A stretch of 15,457 bases of DNA from the NCBI GenBank assembly GCA_011371325.1, contig DRQV01000208.1:1-15457 (forward strand), written 5' to 3'. The position numbers and the translations under genes were made by a program. Under the pieces are notes generated by a model, which did not search any database, was not told where the DNA came from, and worked only from the letters and a program-made list of their open reading frames with translations. This stretch comes from Thioploca sp. (lineage in GTDB: Bacteria; Pseudomonadota; Gammaproteobacteria; Beggiatoales; Beggiatoaceae). Of the stretch, positions 1 to 6,504 are shown piece by piece. The first letter of the stretch is position 1. Every line of letters starts with the position of its first letter.

Positions 1-405
1 AGAAATGGAAAGTATGAAACCCTACGATTCATAGGCAATAAAGACGATAAAACTAATCGATTTAGAAATAAATCTGCAAAAAGTAAGCCAGAAATCTTGT
101 TAGCAGAATATCAGCGACAATTGAAATATAATCCACAGCAATTAACTCAATTGTTTAAAGTATCTGCTGTGAGTAGGGGGGGGAAATTATTGGGCTATCG
201 TATTAGGCCAAATAAAGATGCTAGTTTATTATCTCAATTTGATTTGCAATCTGGTGATATATTAACGGCTGTGAATGGCATAAAACTTAATTCTCCCCTG
301 AAAGCTTTAAGTCTTATCCAAAAACTAGCTGTAGCTGATAAAGTTGAATTAGAAGTATTACGCAATGACCAAGAATTATCTTTAACTTTTAAAGTTGAGA
401 AGTAG
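1..405 (+). CDS. gspC: Type II secretion system protein C (GspC-like), C-terminal part, 5' truncated by window edge
   Basis: The reading frame is open from base 1 to the TAG at 403-405, so this is the 3' end of a longer gene (134 codons visible); the internal TTG at 97 is not a likely start. The visible part is a charged linker followed by a PDZ-like domain: a lead-in ending KVSAVSRGGKLLGYRI, then LQSGDILTAVNGIKL with the typical GD(I/V)(I/L)xxVNG signature, then a final beta strand ending in TFKVEK. In GspC-family inner-membrane proteins this C-terminal PDZ domain projects into the periplasm and takes part in recruiting secreted substrates and contacting the secretin GspD. No gspD follows; the next gene is convergent, so gspC is either the last gene of its unit or stands apart from the main gsp operon. 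An uninterrupted run of eight G at 176-183 lies within the frame. Other PDZ periplasmic proteins are possible, but the linker plus GYRI pattern favours GspC. Confidence 0.72.
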   Translation, partial: RNGKYETLRFIGNKDDKTNRFRNKSAKSKPEILLAEYQRQLKYNPQQLTQLFKVSAVSRGGKLLGYRIRPNKDASLLSQFDLQSGDILTAVNGIKLNSPLKALSLIQKLAVADKVELEVLRNDQELSLTFKVEK

Positions 406-406
406 T

Positions 407-1537
407 TTAAATGATTCCTAAATCAAGCGAAACTATTCCCAAATTGGAATAGTCACTATAATTATCACAATTTTCAACATTATCACAATCATAGGCTTTC
501 ACTGCAACATATATATCTTGATAAGGCACAAACATTTGCAAAGTCTGTAAATCTATGTTTATTTCGTTACTGTAACCTATATCGTAAGCAATAATATTAT
601 CCATTGTTAGCTGATTTATAGGAAAAGAATATGGAGCTGAATAAAACTTATAACCTTTTACTTTACATTCATTATCCCAAGTAATATTTACAACAGATTT
701 TTCTACGCTGATTTGTAATGTTGGAGCTACTAAATTTTCACATGGCTTTTTTACATATTTATCAATAAAATCGGTAAATGATGTTAATCTGGTATAAACT
801 CCATAATAACCTGCCAAAGCACAACTTTCTCCCCAACTCATAATTCCAATTTGTTGCCATTTACCTTCAAATTTGATTAACAGAGGTCCACCACTATCCC
901 CGTTACAACCATCAGTTCCGCCTTGTTTAAAACCAGCACATAACATAGAATCAGTAACGTCATCATTATAAGATCGGTTGCATATTTCATTAGATACTAT
1001 TGGTAATGAAGTATATTGCAAAGTATCAGAAAAACTAGAAGTATTATTTACAATAGTTTGTCCCCAACCCATTACCGATGCTAAATTGCCAATTTGAATA
1101 TTTCCAGCTTTGGCTATTGGTATAAATTCCGTTTGAGTTGAAGGATGTTTTAACTTTAACAAGGCAATATCCGCTAATGGATTTTCATCATTATAACTTT
1201 GATATTCAGGATGAATAATAATTTGTTCAACATCAATTATTTCACCAGTCCCGGTTGCACTAAGAGTCTTACGTCCTAATACAACTTGTATATCATCAGC
1301 CGTTTCATTTTTAGTACAATGAGCTGCTGTTAACACCCAATTAGGAGCAATTAAACTACCACCACAATAAATTGAATTTACTGAAGGTTCTTCATTTGCA
1401 TAAATAAGAGCTGCCATCCAAGGAGTTGAAAATTTTGCTAAACATGATTCTCCTGGTGTACATATAATTCTAGTAGAAGCAGCTATTGTTGGTTGCCAAA
1501 TGCTTAAACAAATAAGTAATGTTAAAATTTTTATCAT
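407..1537 (-). CDS. Secreted trypsin-like serine protease (S1 family) with C-terminal FnIII-like tail
   Basis: A 376-residue exported protease. Residues 1-20 form a signal peptide (short charged N-end, hydrophobic core, cleavage after TIAA). The S1 domain spans about 23-263 and has the full triad: His73 in LTAAHC, Asp123 in ADIALL and Ser215 in GDSGGP. Asp209, six residues before the serine, sits at the S1-pocket position that gives trypsin its Arg/Lys preference, and the pocket glycines (SWG, YYGVYTR) are kept. Paired cysteines suggest a disulfide-bonded extracellular enzyme. The domain starts without the usual IVGG; STRIICTPGES precedes it, so zymogen activation may differ. Residues about 265-376 form a beta-rich tail (NITWDN, GYKFYSAP, IYVAVKAYD, SDYSNLG) resembling a fibronectin type III domain; that assignment is an inference. 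It is convergent with gspC. Being next to a type II secretion component fits export by that route, but nothing proves it. Start ATG at 1535-1537; no good Shine-Dalgarno is seen. Confidence 0.93.
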   Translation of the reverse strand: MIKILTLLICLSIWQPTIAASTRIICTPGESCLAKFSTPWMAALIYANEEPSVNSIYCGGSLIAPNWVLTAAHCTKNETADDIQVVLGRKTLSATGTGEIIDVEQIIIHPEYQSYNDENPLADIALLKLKHPSTQTEFIPIAKAGNIQIGNLASVMGWGQTIVNNTSSFSDTLQYTSLPIVSNEICNRSYNDDVTDSMLCAGFKQGGTDGCNGDSGGPLLIKFEGKWQQIGIMSWGESCALAGYYGVYTRLTSFTDFIDKYVKKPCENLVAPTLQISVEKSVVNITWDNECKVKGYKFYSAPYSFPINQLTMDNIIAYDIGYSNEINIDLQTLQMFVPYQDIYVAVKAYDCDNVENCDNYSDYSNLGIVSLDLGII

Positions 1538-1558
1538 TAAGAAGTTTTATATTTAATT

Positions 1559-1587
1559 TTAAAATTTACGTACATATCTGATATAAT
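1559..1587 (+). promoter_or_regulatory. Probable promoter for batD
   Basis: A perfect TATAAT at 1582-1587 is preceded by TG one base upstream (extended -10). A weak -35 (TTAAAA, 1559-1564) lies 17 bases away. Transcription would start near 1594, leaving a leader of about 100 bases before the ATG at 1692. An inverted repeat, TCTGAT (1577-1582) and ATCAGA (1600-1605), overlaps the -10. Confidence 0.45.
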
Positions 1588-1691
1588 CCATATCTTTAGA
1601 TCAGACTTACCATAACATTAGTTTTTATAAATTATAAACAATTTTTTTTGTACAAATCTTGTGTATAACTCTTCAGCAAGTAGTTACTCAT

Positions 1692-3338
1692 ATGCTTATT
1701 TTAATATTATTAATTATATCATTTCCTGTATTGGCAGCACCTCAATTAACTGCAATAGTCGATAGCAACCAAGTAATGTTAGGAGATACTTTTGCTCTTA
1801 CCTTAGAATTATCTGATGCTAACGCACTTAGTGAACCTGAACTTGGTGAATTGGAAAATAAATTTATTATTCATGGTCAACAACAATCTCGTTCAACTCA
1901 AATAATAAACGGTAAATCTTCTAGCCAAATCATCTGGCAATATTATCTTGAGGCACAAACAACTGGAACTTTACTAATTCCAAAATTGAAGTTAAAAACT
2001 GATGTTGGTTATCTGCAAAGTCAGCCTATAAAAATGAGAATAACGTCTAATCCGATTAAACGTAATGATAACATTCGATTAGAAGCTGAAGTTTCTAATT
2101 CTAATCCTTACTTACATGAACCAATTATTTATACATTGCGTTTATATTATAAAGGCGAATTACGAGATTTAGAAGCAATTCCACCCGGTAATGATGTAAT
2201 AATGGAGCAGCTACAAAATAAAATAATTCCACAACGTAAAATTGTTAATGGTCAACAGATCATAGTAGCACAAATAAAATATTTGTTAACTCCTTTACGC
2301 AGTGGTAAGCTAAAATTAAATTCTGGTAAAATGAAAGGCTTAAAACAAGTTAATCGTAGGAATATTAACAGTTTTTTTAATTTCAATAATTATCGCCCAG
2401 TAACAATTAGCAGTACTCCGATCACTTTAGAAGTGCGAGCTCCTGCAACTTCTCAGCCTTGGTTACCATTACAAAACTTAAAATTAACTTATAATTGGGA
2501 AAGTGATATTAGCAAGCCAGTTACAGCTGGTACTCCTTTGGTTTTAAGCTTAAAATTAATTGCTGAAGGTATGGGTGGTCAAGCTTTGCCTAAATTAGAA
2601 AATTTAATTAAAAATACAGCTGACTTTAAAGTTAGAACCCCTAAACCAGAGGTGGAACGCACTTTCTTATCAAATAAAAAAATGCCTGCTAGTACAATTA
2701 TTAGCAATTTTAGTATTATCCCGACTACTGTTGGAAACTTAGAATTGCCTGCTATTCGTATACCTTGGTGGGATTTACCCAACCAAAAACTAGCTTGGGC
2801 AGAATTACCAGCTCAAACTATTCAAGTTATAGCCAACGCAAATAGTATAACAACTAATAAGGCTCCAGTTCAAATAACCCAACCACCAATTACTGTTGTC
2901 CAACAATTAGCATTTACCAATACTCAATATATCAGTTTAATTTTATCCATCTTAGCATTATTAATAGCTCTTTGGCAGTCTTGGCATGGTCGTCATAATA
3001 TTGTTATACCAAAAACTAAACCATACATTAGCAATAATACTTTTAGGAGACGTTTGGATACTGCTGAAAATGCTGTGGAAATTAAAACTTTGATTCAAGA
3101 ATATGCCTATTCACGTTGGCAAATCCCCAAAAATAGTTCTTTACAGACTATTGCTAAACAATTACCAACAAATAATCAACTTACCGAATTATTTAATGAA
3201 TTAAATGCCGTAATCTATGGCAAACAAGAATTTGATTTATTTGATTGCAAACAACGTTGTATTAATTTAATTTTACAACTGAAAACTGAAAAATCTAACC
3301 AACCGGAAATATTATTTAAACCATTAAATCCAATATAA
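1692..3338 (+). CDS. batD: BatD-family protein (oxygen tolerance / aerotolerance family)
   Basis: About 548 residues starting at the ATG at 1692. The frame extends upstream to a TTG at 1659, but the ATG gives a clean signal peptide (MLILILLIISFPVLAA) and is preferred. After cleavage comes a long beta-rich periplasmic region of the BatD type: AIVDSNQVMLGDTFALTLEL near the start, and a distal Ig-like repeat ending LPAIRIPWWDLPNQKLAWAE, a signature of the family. One transmembrane helix (about residues 413-430, YISLILSILALLIALW) is followed by a basic cytosolic segment and a helical C-terminal domain of about 110 residues (AYSRWQIP ... LNAVIYG). BatD proteins usually sit in moxR-batA-batB-batD operons with VWA-domain partners and are linked to stress or oxygen tolerance, though the molecular role is unclear. 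Here no moxR, batA or batB is adjacent, so the gene stands alone within the window. Confidence 0.85.
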   Translation: MLILILLIISFPVLAAPQLTAIVDSNQVMLGDTFALTLELSDANALSEPELGELENKFIIHGQQQSRSTQIINGKSSSQIIWQYYLEAQTTGTLLIPKLKLKTDVGYLQSQPIKMRITSNPIKRNDNIRLEAEVSNSNPYLHEPIIYTLRLYYKGELRDLEAIPPGNDVIMEQLQNKIIPQRKIVNGQQIIVAQIKYLLTPLRSGKLKLNSGKMKGLKQVNRRNINSFFNFNNYRPVTISSTPITLEVRAPATSQPWLPLQNLKLTYNWESDISKPVTAGTPLVLSLKLIAEGMGGQALPKLENLIKNTADFKVRTPKPEVERTFLSNKKMPASTIISNFSIIPTTVGNLELPAIRIPWWDLPNQKLAWAELPAQTIQVIANANSITTNKAPVQITQPPITVVQQLAFTNTQYISLILSILALLIALWQSWHGRHNIVIPKTKPYISNNTFRRRLDTAENAVEIKTLIQEYAYSRWQIPKNSSLQTIAKQLPTNNQLTELFNELNAVIYGKQEFDLFDCKQRCINLILQLKTEKSNQPEILFKPLNPI

Positions 3339-3496
3339 CGGAAAATTATAATTTGTTAATTTTTACTGGGATAAAATTGAAGAAAAATTTCTGGAACATA
3401 GTGTTTCTAAATAAAATCTGGGAACAATTATTTCTAGTCATTTTATTTAAAATTTCCAGAATTAAAGTATTTTTTATGGTAAATTTAGGTTATTAC

Positions 3497-3526
3497 TTGA
3501 TAAAGATAAACTTTACGAGGTAAAAT
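3497..3526 (+). promoter_or_regulatory. Sigma-70-type promoter of the PPIase gene
   Basis: TTGATA (3497-3502) and TAAAAT (3521-3526) are separated by 18 bases, each matching five of six consensus positions. The predicted start near 3533 leaves a leader of about 20 bases containing the AAGGAG ribosome-binding site (3544-3549), so the parvulin gene is probably transcribed on its own. Confidence 0.6.
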
Positions 3527-3554
3527 AAACTTTAATCTATTTTAAGGAGTAAAT

Positions 3555-4340
3555 ATGTTTAATGTTCGCATTGGTTTATTATCATATGTGTTATTAGTTC
3601 CATTAGCCAGTTACGCTGCTGAAGTTCCTGCTGATGCAGTTGCAATAGTAAATGGTATAACTATCACTCAACAACAGTATGATGATTACGCTAAAATTCG
3701 TAATGGTGGCAGTGAGGTTGACCCAAAAATATTAATCGATGAATTGATACAACGTGAATTGTTAAAGCAAGATGCGATTCGTGAGAAATTAGAGCAACAT
3801 CCTGAATTTATCAAAAAACTAGAGGAAACTCGAGAAAAATTATTAATGGCAATGGCCATTCGTAACCATTTGGATAAAAATCCGTTAACTGATGTTGAAT
3901 TAAAAATGGAATACGATAAACAGATAACTAATGCTCCTATCCCTAATGAATATAAGGTTCGACATATTCAATTAAATACTGAAGCAGAAGCTCAAGCTGT
4001 CATTAAAGAATTGAAAGCTGGTAAAGATTTTACTGTCTTAGCAAAAGATAAATCTAGTGATATTGGTTCTGCTAATCAAGGTGGTGATTTGGGTTGGATT
4101 AGTCAAGCAATGACCGAACCAGAATTTTGGGCAGCAGTAGAAAAATTGGAGAAGGGTAAGTATACCACAGCTAAGACTAGATTTGGCTGGCATGTTATTC
4201 AATTACAAGATGTCCGTGCTATAAAATTACCTAAGTTTGAAGCTATCAAAGAAAGGATTAGAAGTGCCATGCAATCACGCCAAATGCAAAATTATATCAA
4301 TGGTTTGTTAAAAAATGCTAAAGTTGAAATACCTAAATAA
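3555..4340 (+). CDS. Periplasmic parvulin-type peptidyl-prolyl cis-trans isomerase
   Basis: A 261-residue exported foldase. Residues 1-21 are a signal peptide (cleavage near SYA-AEV; no lipobox cysteine, so probably soluble periplasmic). Residues about 25-125 are a SurA/PrsA-like helical chaperone arm (AIVNGITITQQQYDDY, then LIDELIQRELLKQDA). Residues about 132-222 are the parvulin domain with its hallmarks: VRHIQL (His137), GGDLGW (176-181), Phe191 and TRFGWHVIQL (208-217). The protein would catalyse proline isomerisation and assist folding of exported or outer-membrane proteins. Length and layout match the PpiC/SurA-N family of gammaproteobacteria; a specific name such as surA is not justified because there is only one parvulin domain. 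The start is fixed by AAGGAG five bases upstream and by a promoter just before it. Neighbours batD and argG are separated from it by 216 and 318 bases, so it is probably monocistronic. Confidence 0.92.
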   Translation: MFNVRIGLLSYVLLVPLASYAAEVPADAVAIVNGITITQQQYDDYAKIRNGGSEVDPKILIDELIQRELLKQDAIREKLEQHPEFIKKLEETREKLLMAMAIRNHLDKNPLTDVELKMEYDKQITNAPIPNEYKVRHIQLNTEAEAQAVIKELKAGKDFTVLAKDKSSDIGSANQGGDLGWISQAMTEPEFWAAVEKLEKGKYTTAKTRFGWHVIQLQDVRAIKLPKFEAIKERIRSAMQSRQMQNYINGLLKNAKVEIPK

Positions 4341-4388
4341 CTGAATATTCATAACTACGATATAAATCTGTAAAGTATTTTTACAAAT

Positions 4389-4408
4389 TTAGTACATATT
4401 AGTACATA
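4389..4408. repeat. Perfect tandem repeat of a 10-base unit
   Basis: Two adjacent exact copies of TTAGTACATA (4389-4398 and 4399-4408). A ten-base period places both units on the same helix face, as expected for paired protein binding sites, but chance or slippage in AT-rich DNA is equally possible. Confidence 0.7.
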
Positions 4409-4488
4409 ATATTTTAATAAAATCATGTGCTAATGTTATAAATAATGGTGTGTGATTACCATAGATACTAAAACAATTGATGTTGAAT

Positions 4489-4578
4489 TTAATTAACTGA
4501 AGTTACGCAGAAACCCCTATTCCTCCTTATTAATAAGTGGATTCCCTCTAAATGGGTTGCGTAACATCAGTCAATTAA
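4489..4578. mobile_element. MITE-like miniature inverted-repeat element, about 90 bp
   Basis: Two arms face each other: ACTGAAGTTACGCA (4496-4509) and TGCGTAACATCAGT (4558-4571), matching at 13 of 14 positions as reverse complements. The match continues outward (TTAATTA against CAATTAA) and inward (ACCC at 4513-4516 with GGGT at 4554-4557). The centre contains a perfect 12-base palindrome, CTTATTAATAAG (4526-4537). There is no transposase and no reading frame, so it would be a non-autonomous element or solo remnant mobilised in trans. AATTA flanks both sides within a base of the arms and may be a target duplication, but AT-rich context makes this uncertain. Alternatively it is a structured leader or hairpin between the PPIase gene and argG. 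Confidence 0.55.
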
Positions 4579-4658
4579 TAAACATTGGTAATTTAAGAAT
4601 TACTATCTAATCATATTTATAAATCCCCCCAAAAATCCCTAATTAGGATTCTAATTAC

Positions 4659-5864
4659 ATGACTGATATAAAAAAAGTTGTACTAGCTTATTCTGGCGGT
4701 TTGGATACCTCTATCATACTTAAATGGCTTCAAGATAAATATCAATGTGAAGTTGTAACATTCACAGCCGATATTGGCCAAGGAGAAGAACTTGAACCAG
4801 CACGCAATAAAGCTAAAGCGGCTGGAATTAAAGAAATTTATATTGAAGATTTACGAGAAGAATTTGCACGTGATTATGTTTTCCCAATGTTTCGAGCTAA
4901 TGCTATATATGAGGGCGAATATTTGCTTGGAACCTCTATTGCCCGACCTCTAATTGCAAAATATCTAATTAAAATTGCTAATAAAACTGGGGCAGAAGCT
5001 ATTTCACATGGTGCTACTGGCAAAGGTAATGATCAAGTTCGCTTTGAATTAGGAGCTTATGCTTTAAAACCAGATATTAAAGTAATAGCTCCTTGGCGAG
5101 AATGGGATTTAAATTCCCGACAAAAACTACTAAATTATGCTGAACAACATGGCATTCCAATCGAAATGAAACGAGGTAAAAAATCTCCCTATTCAATGGA
5201 TGCTAATCTACTGCATATTTCCTATGAAGGTGATATCTTAGAAGAGCCTTGGAATGAACCAGAGGCTGATATGTGGCGTTGGTCAGTATCTCCAGAGGCA
5301 GCTCCAGAACAACCAACAATTTTGGAATTAGAATTTATCCAAGGTGACATTGTTGCAATCGACGGAAAAACAATGACACCAGCTGAGATTTTAACTTATT
5401 TAAATAAAGTTGCTGGTGCAAATGGAATTGGTCGGTTAGATTTAGTAGAAAATCGATATGTTGGGATGAAATCTCGTGGTTGTTACGAAACTCCTGGTGG
5501 TACTGTTATGTTAAAAGCTCATCGGGCTATGGAATCTTTAACTTTAGATCGTGAAGTAGCTCATCTTAAAGATGAATTAATGCCACGCTATGCAAGTTTA
5601 ATTTACAATGGTTATTGGTGGAGTCCCGAGCGGGAAATGTTACAAGGAATGATTGATTCTTCACAAGTTAATGTAAATGGTAAAGTACGATTAAAATTAT
5701 ATAAAGGCAATGTAATTGTAACTGGTCGTAGTTCTAAAAATAGCTTATTCGATACTAGTATTGCTACTTTTGAAGATGATGCTGGTAGTTATAATCAACA
5801 AGACGCTGAAGGATTTATTAAATTAAATGCTTTACGAATGCGAATAGCCGCTTTAAAAAGCTAG
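4659..5864 (+). CDS. argG: Argininosuccinate synthase
   Basis: A 401-residue cytosolic enzyme that joins citrulline and aspartate with ATP to form argininosuccinate, the penultimate step of arginine synthesis. The ATP-binding PP-loop motif AYSGGLDTS is at residues 10-18, and the second nucleotide/citrulline signature GATGKGNDQVRFE at 118-130. Conserved downstream landmarks include SPYSMDANLLHISYEG and RGCYETPGG. Length matches the usual class I bacterial enzyme of about 400 residues, and no key residue is missing. The ATG at 4659 is preceded by AGGA at 4645-4648, about ten bases upstream. The next gene has its own strong promoter, so argG appears to be transcribed alone. No clear ArgR box (TGAAT-N4-ATTCA) was seen; a spacer-less TGAATATTCA at 4342-4351 is too far away to count. 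Confidence 0.98.
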   Translation: MTDIKKVVLAYSGGLDTSIILKWLQDKYQCEVVTFTADIGQGEELEPARNKAKAAGIKEIYIEDLREEFARDYVFPMFRANAIYEGEYLLGTSIARPLIAKYLIKIANKTGAEAISHGATGKGNDQVRFELGAYALKPDIKVIAPWREWDLNSRQKLLNYAEQHGIPIEMKRGKKSPYSMDANLLHISYEGDILEEPWNEPEADMWRWSVSPEAAPEQPTILELEFIQGDIVAIDGKTMTPAEILTYLNKVAGANGIGRLDLVENRYVGMKSRGCYETPGGTVMLKAHRAMESLTLDREVAHLKDELMPRYASLIYNGYWWSPEREMLQGMIDSSQVNVNGKVRLKLYKGNVIVTGRSSKNSLFDTSIATFEDDAGSYNQQDAEGFIKLNALRMRIAALKS

Positions 5865-5900
5865 TTTATTATAATATAAAATAATAAATTGAACTTTTAT

Positions 5901-5930
5901 TTGATAAATATTATTTTTAAGTGGTATAAT
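5901..5930 (+). promoter_or_regulatory. Strong extended -10 sigma-70 promoter
   Basis: TTGATA (5901-5906), an 18-base spacer, then TGG directly before a perfect TATAAT (5925-5930), giving an extended -10 element. Transcription would start near 5937, with a leader of about 37 bases that carries AAGGAAGGA (5961-5969) before the ATG at 5974. This is the best combined promoter and ribosome-binding site in the window. Confidence 0.75.
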
Positions 5931-5973
5931 GGTTTTTCCTAATTAAATCTAATCTCCCATAAGGAAGGATCAA

Positions 5974-6435
5974 ATGAAAAAGCTTTTTATTACAGGAATA
6001 GTCGCAGCATTTGCTATGCAGTTTGCCCAAGCATCAAGCGTTTGTGATGCAAAAACATCATTGAATGACGCTAGAACAAATTTGGTTGCAATGGTTGGTT
6101 TGTCTGATAAAAAGGCAGAAGAAGGTGGTGGTGAAGAAGTATTAAATTCTTTGAGAGAAAAAGTTAACACTGCAACTACTAATTTAGAAACAGCAATTAA
6201 AACTCTTGGTGATGAACATACTGATGGTGCTGGTGCAGTTGTAGTAGCCACTTTAGATAAAACTTGGAATGAGTTTAAAGGAACTCGTGAAAGTGAAATT
6301 ATGCCTAATATATATTCTGGTAAAAAAGCTGAAGCTAAAGCTATAGCTACTGGTATTCAAGCAGAACGTATGGATATTATGAATGATTCAATCTCCAAAC
6401 TTGGTGGAGATAAATGTGAGGAAGCTGCTAAATAA
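5974..6435 (+). CDS. Small secreted helical protein, possibly a stand-alone four-helix-bundle sensor-like domain
   Basis: A 153-residue protein that I do not recognise by name. Residues 1-20 are a signal peptide (MKKLFITGIVAAFAMQFAQA), giving a mature periplasmic or secreted protein of about 133 residues. The rest is alanine- and glutamate-rich and predicted helical. The stretch from about 94 to 143 (LDKTWNEFKGTRESEIMP, then SGKKAEAKAIATG, then RMDIMNDSISKL) resembles the last helices of periplasmic 4HB ligand-binding domains of chemoreceptors, but no membrane anchor or signalling domain follows. Only two cysteines remain after export, Cys24 and Cys148, one at each end, as if a disulfide closes the bundle. 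There is no CxxCH, so it is not a cytochrome c'. A near-consensus promoter, a strong ribosome-binding site and a private terminator suggest abundant, independent expression. The function is unknown and the 4HB resemblance is an inference. Confidence 0.85.
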   Translation: MKKLFITGIVAAFAMQFAQASSVCDAKTSLNDARTNLVAMVGLSDKKAEEGGGEEVLNSLREKVNTATTNLETAIKTLGDEHTDGAGAVVVATLDKTWNEFKGTRESEIMPNIYSGKKAEAKAIATGIQAERMDIMNDSISKLGGDKCEEAAK

Positions 6436-6450
6436 AATTTAGTAATGGAT

Positions 6451-6490
6451 GTAGGGTATTATTCATAGGATAATACTCTGCATTTTATAT
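6451..6490 (+). terminator. Hairpin terminator after the small secreted protein
   Basis: A 12-base stem, GTAGGGTATTAT (6451-6462) with ATAATACTCTGC (6470-6481), includes two G-U wobbles and a seven-base loop, followed by ATTTTATAT. It lies 15 bases after the stop codon and could also limit radA transcription from the other side, although the U tract is only on the plus side. Confidence 0.6.
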
Positions 6491-6504
6491 AAAAAATTCT
6501 ATTT

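Larger units (their letters stand above)
4341..4658. other. 318-base intergenic region before argG
   Basis: No credible gene is seen. From left to right it holds a perfect palindrome TGAATATTCA (4342-4351), a small hairpin TGTAAA/TTTACA (4369-4385), a tandem decamer (4389-4408), a MITE-like inverted repeat (4489-4578), a C6 run (4625-4630) and the argG ribosome-binding site AGGA (4645-4648). No sharp sigma-70 promoter for argG was found; TTGGTA at 4585-4590 lacks a good partner at the right distance. Confidence 0.7.

Noticed and set aside
3385..3475. AATTTCTGGAA and TTCCAGAATT followed by a T6 run after batD, as a possible terminator
   Set aside because: The loop would be nearly 60 bases and the T run is not adjacent to the stem, so it does not look like an intrinsic terminator.
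4342..4351. TGAATATTCA as an ArgR operator for argG
   Set aside because: ArgR boxes need about four bases between TGAAT and ATTCA, and this site is over 300 bases from the argG start.
5865..5888. Hairpin TTTATTAT/ATAATAAA right after argG
   Set aside because: The stem is A-T only and lacks a U run; it is expected often by chance in DNA of this composition.
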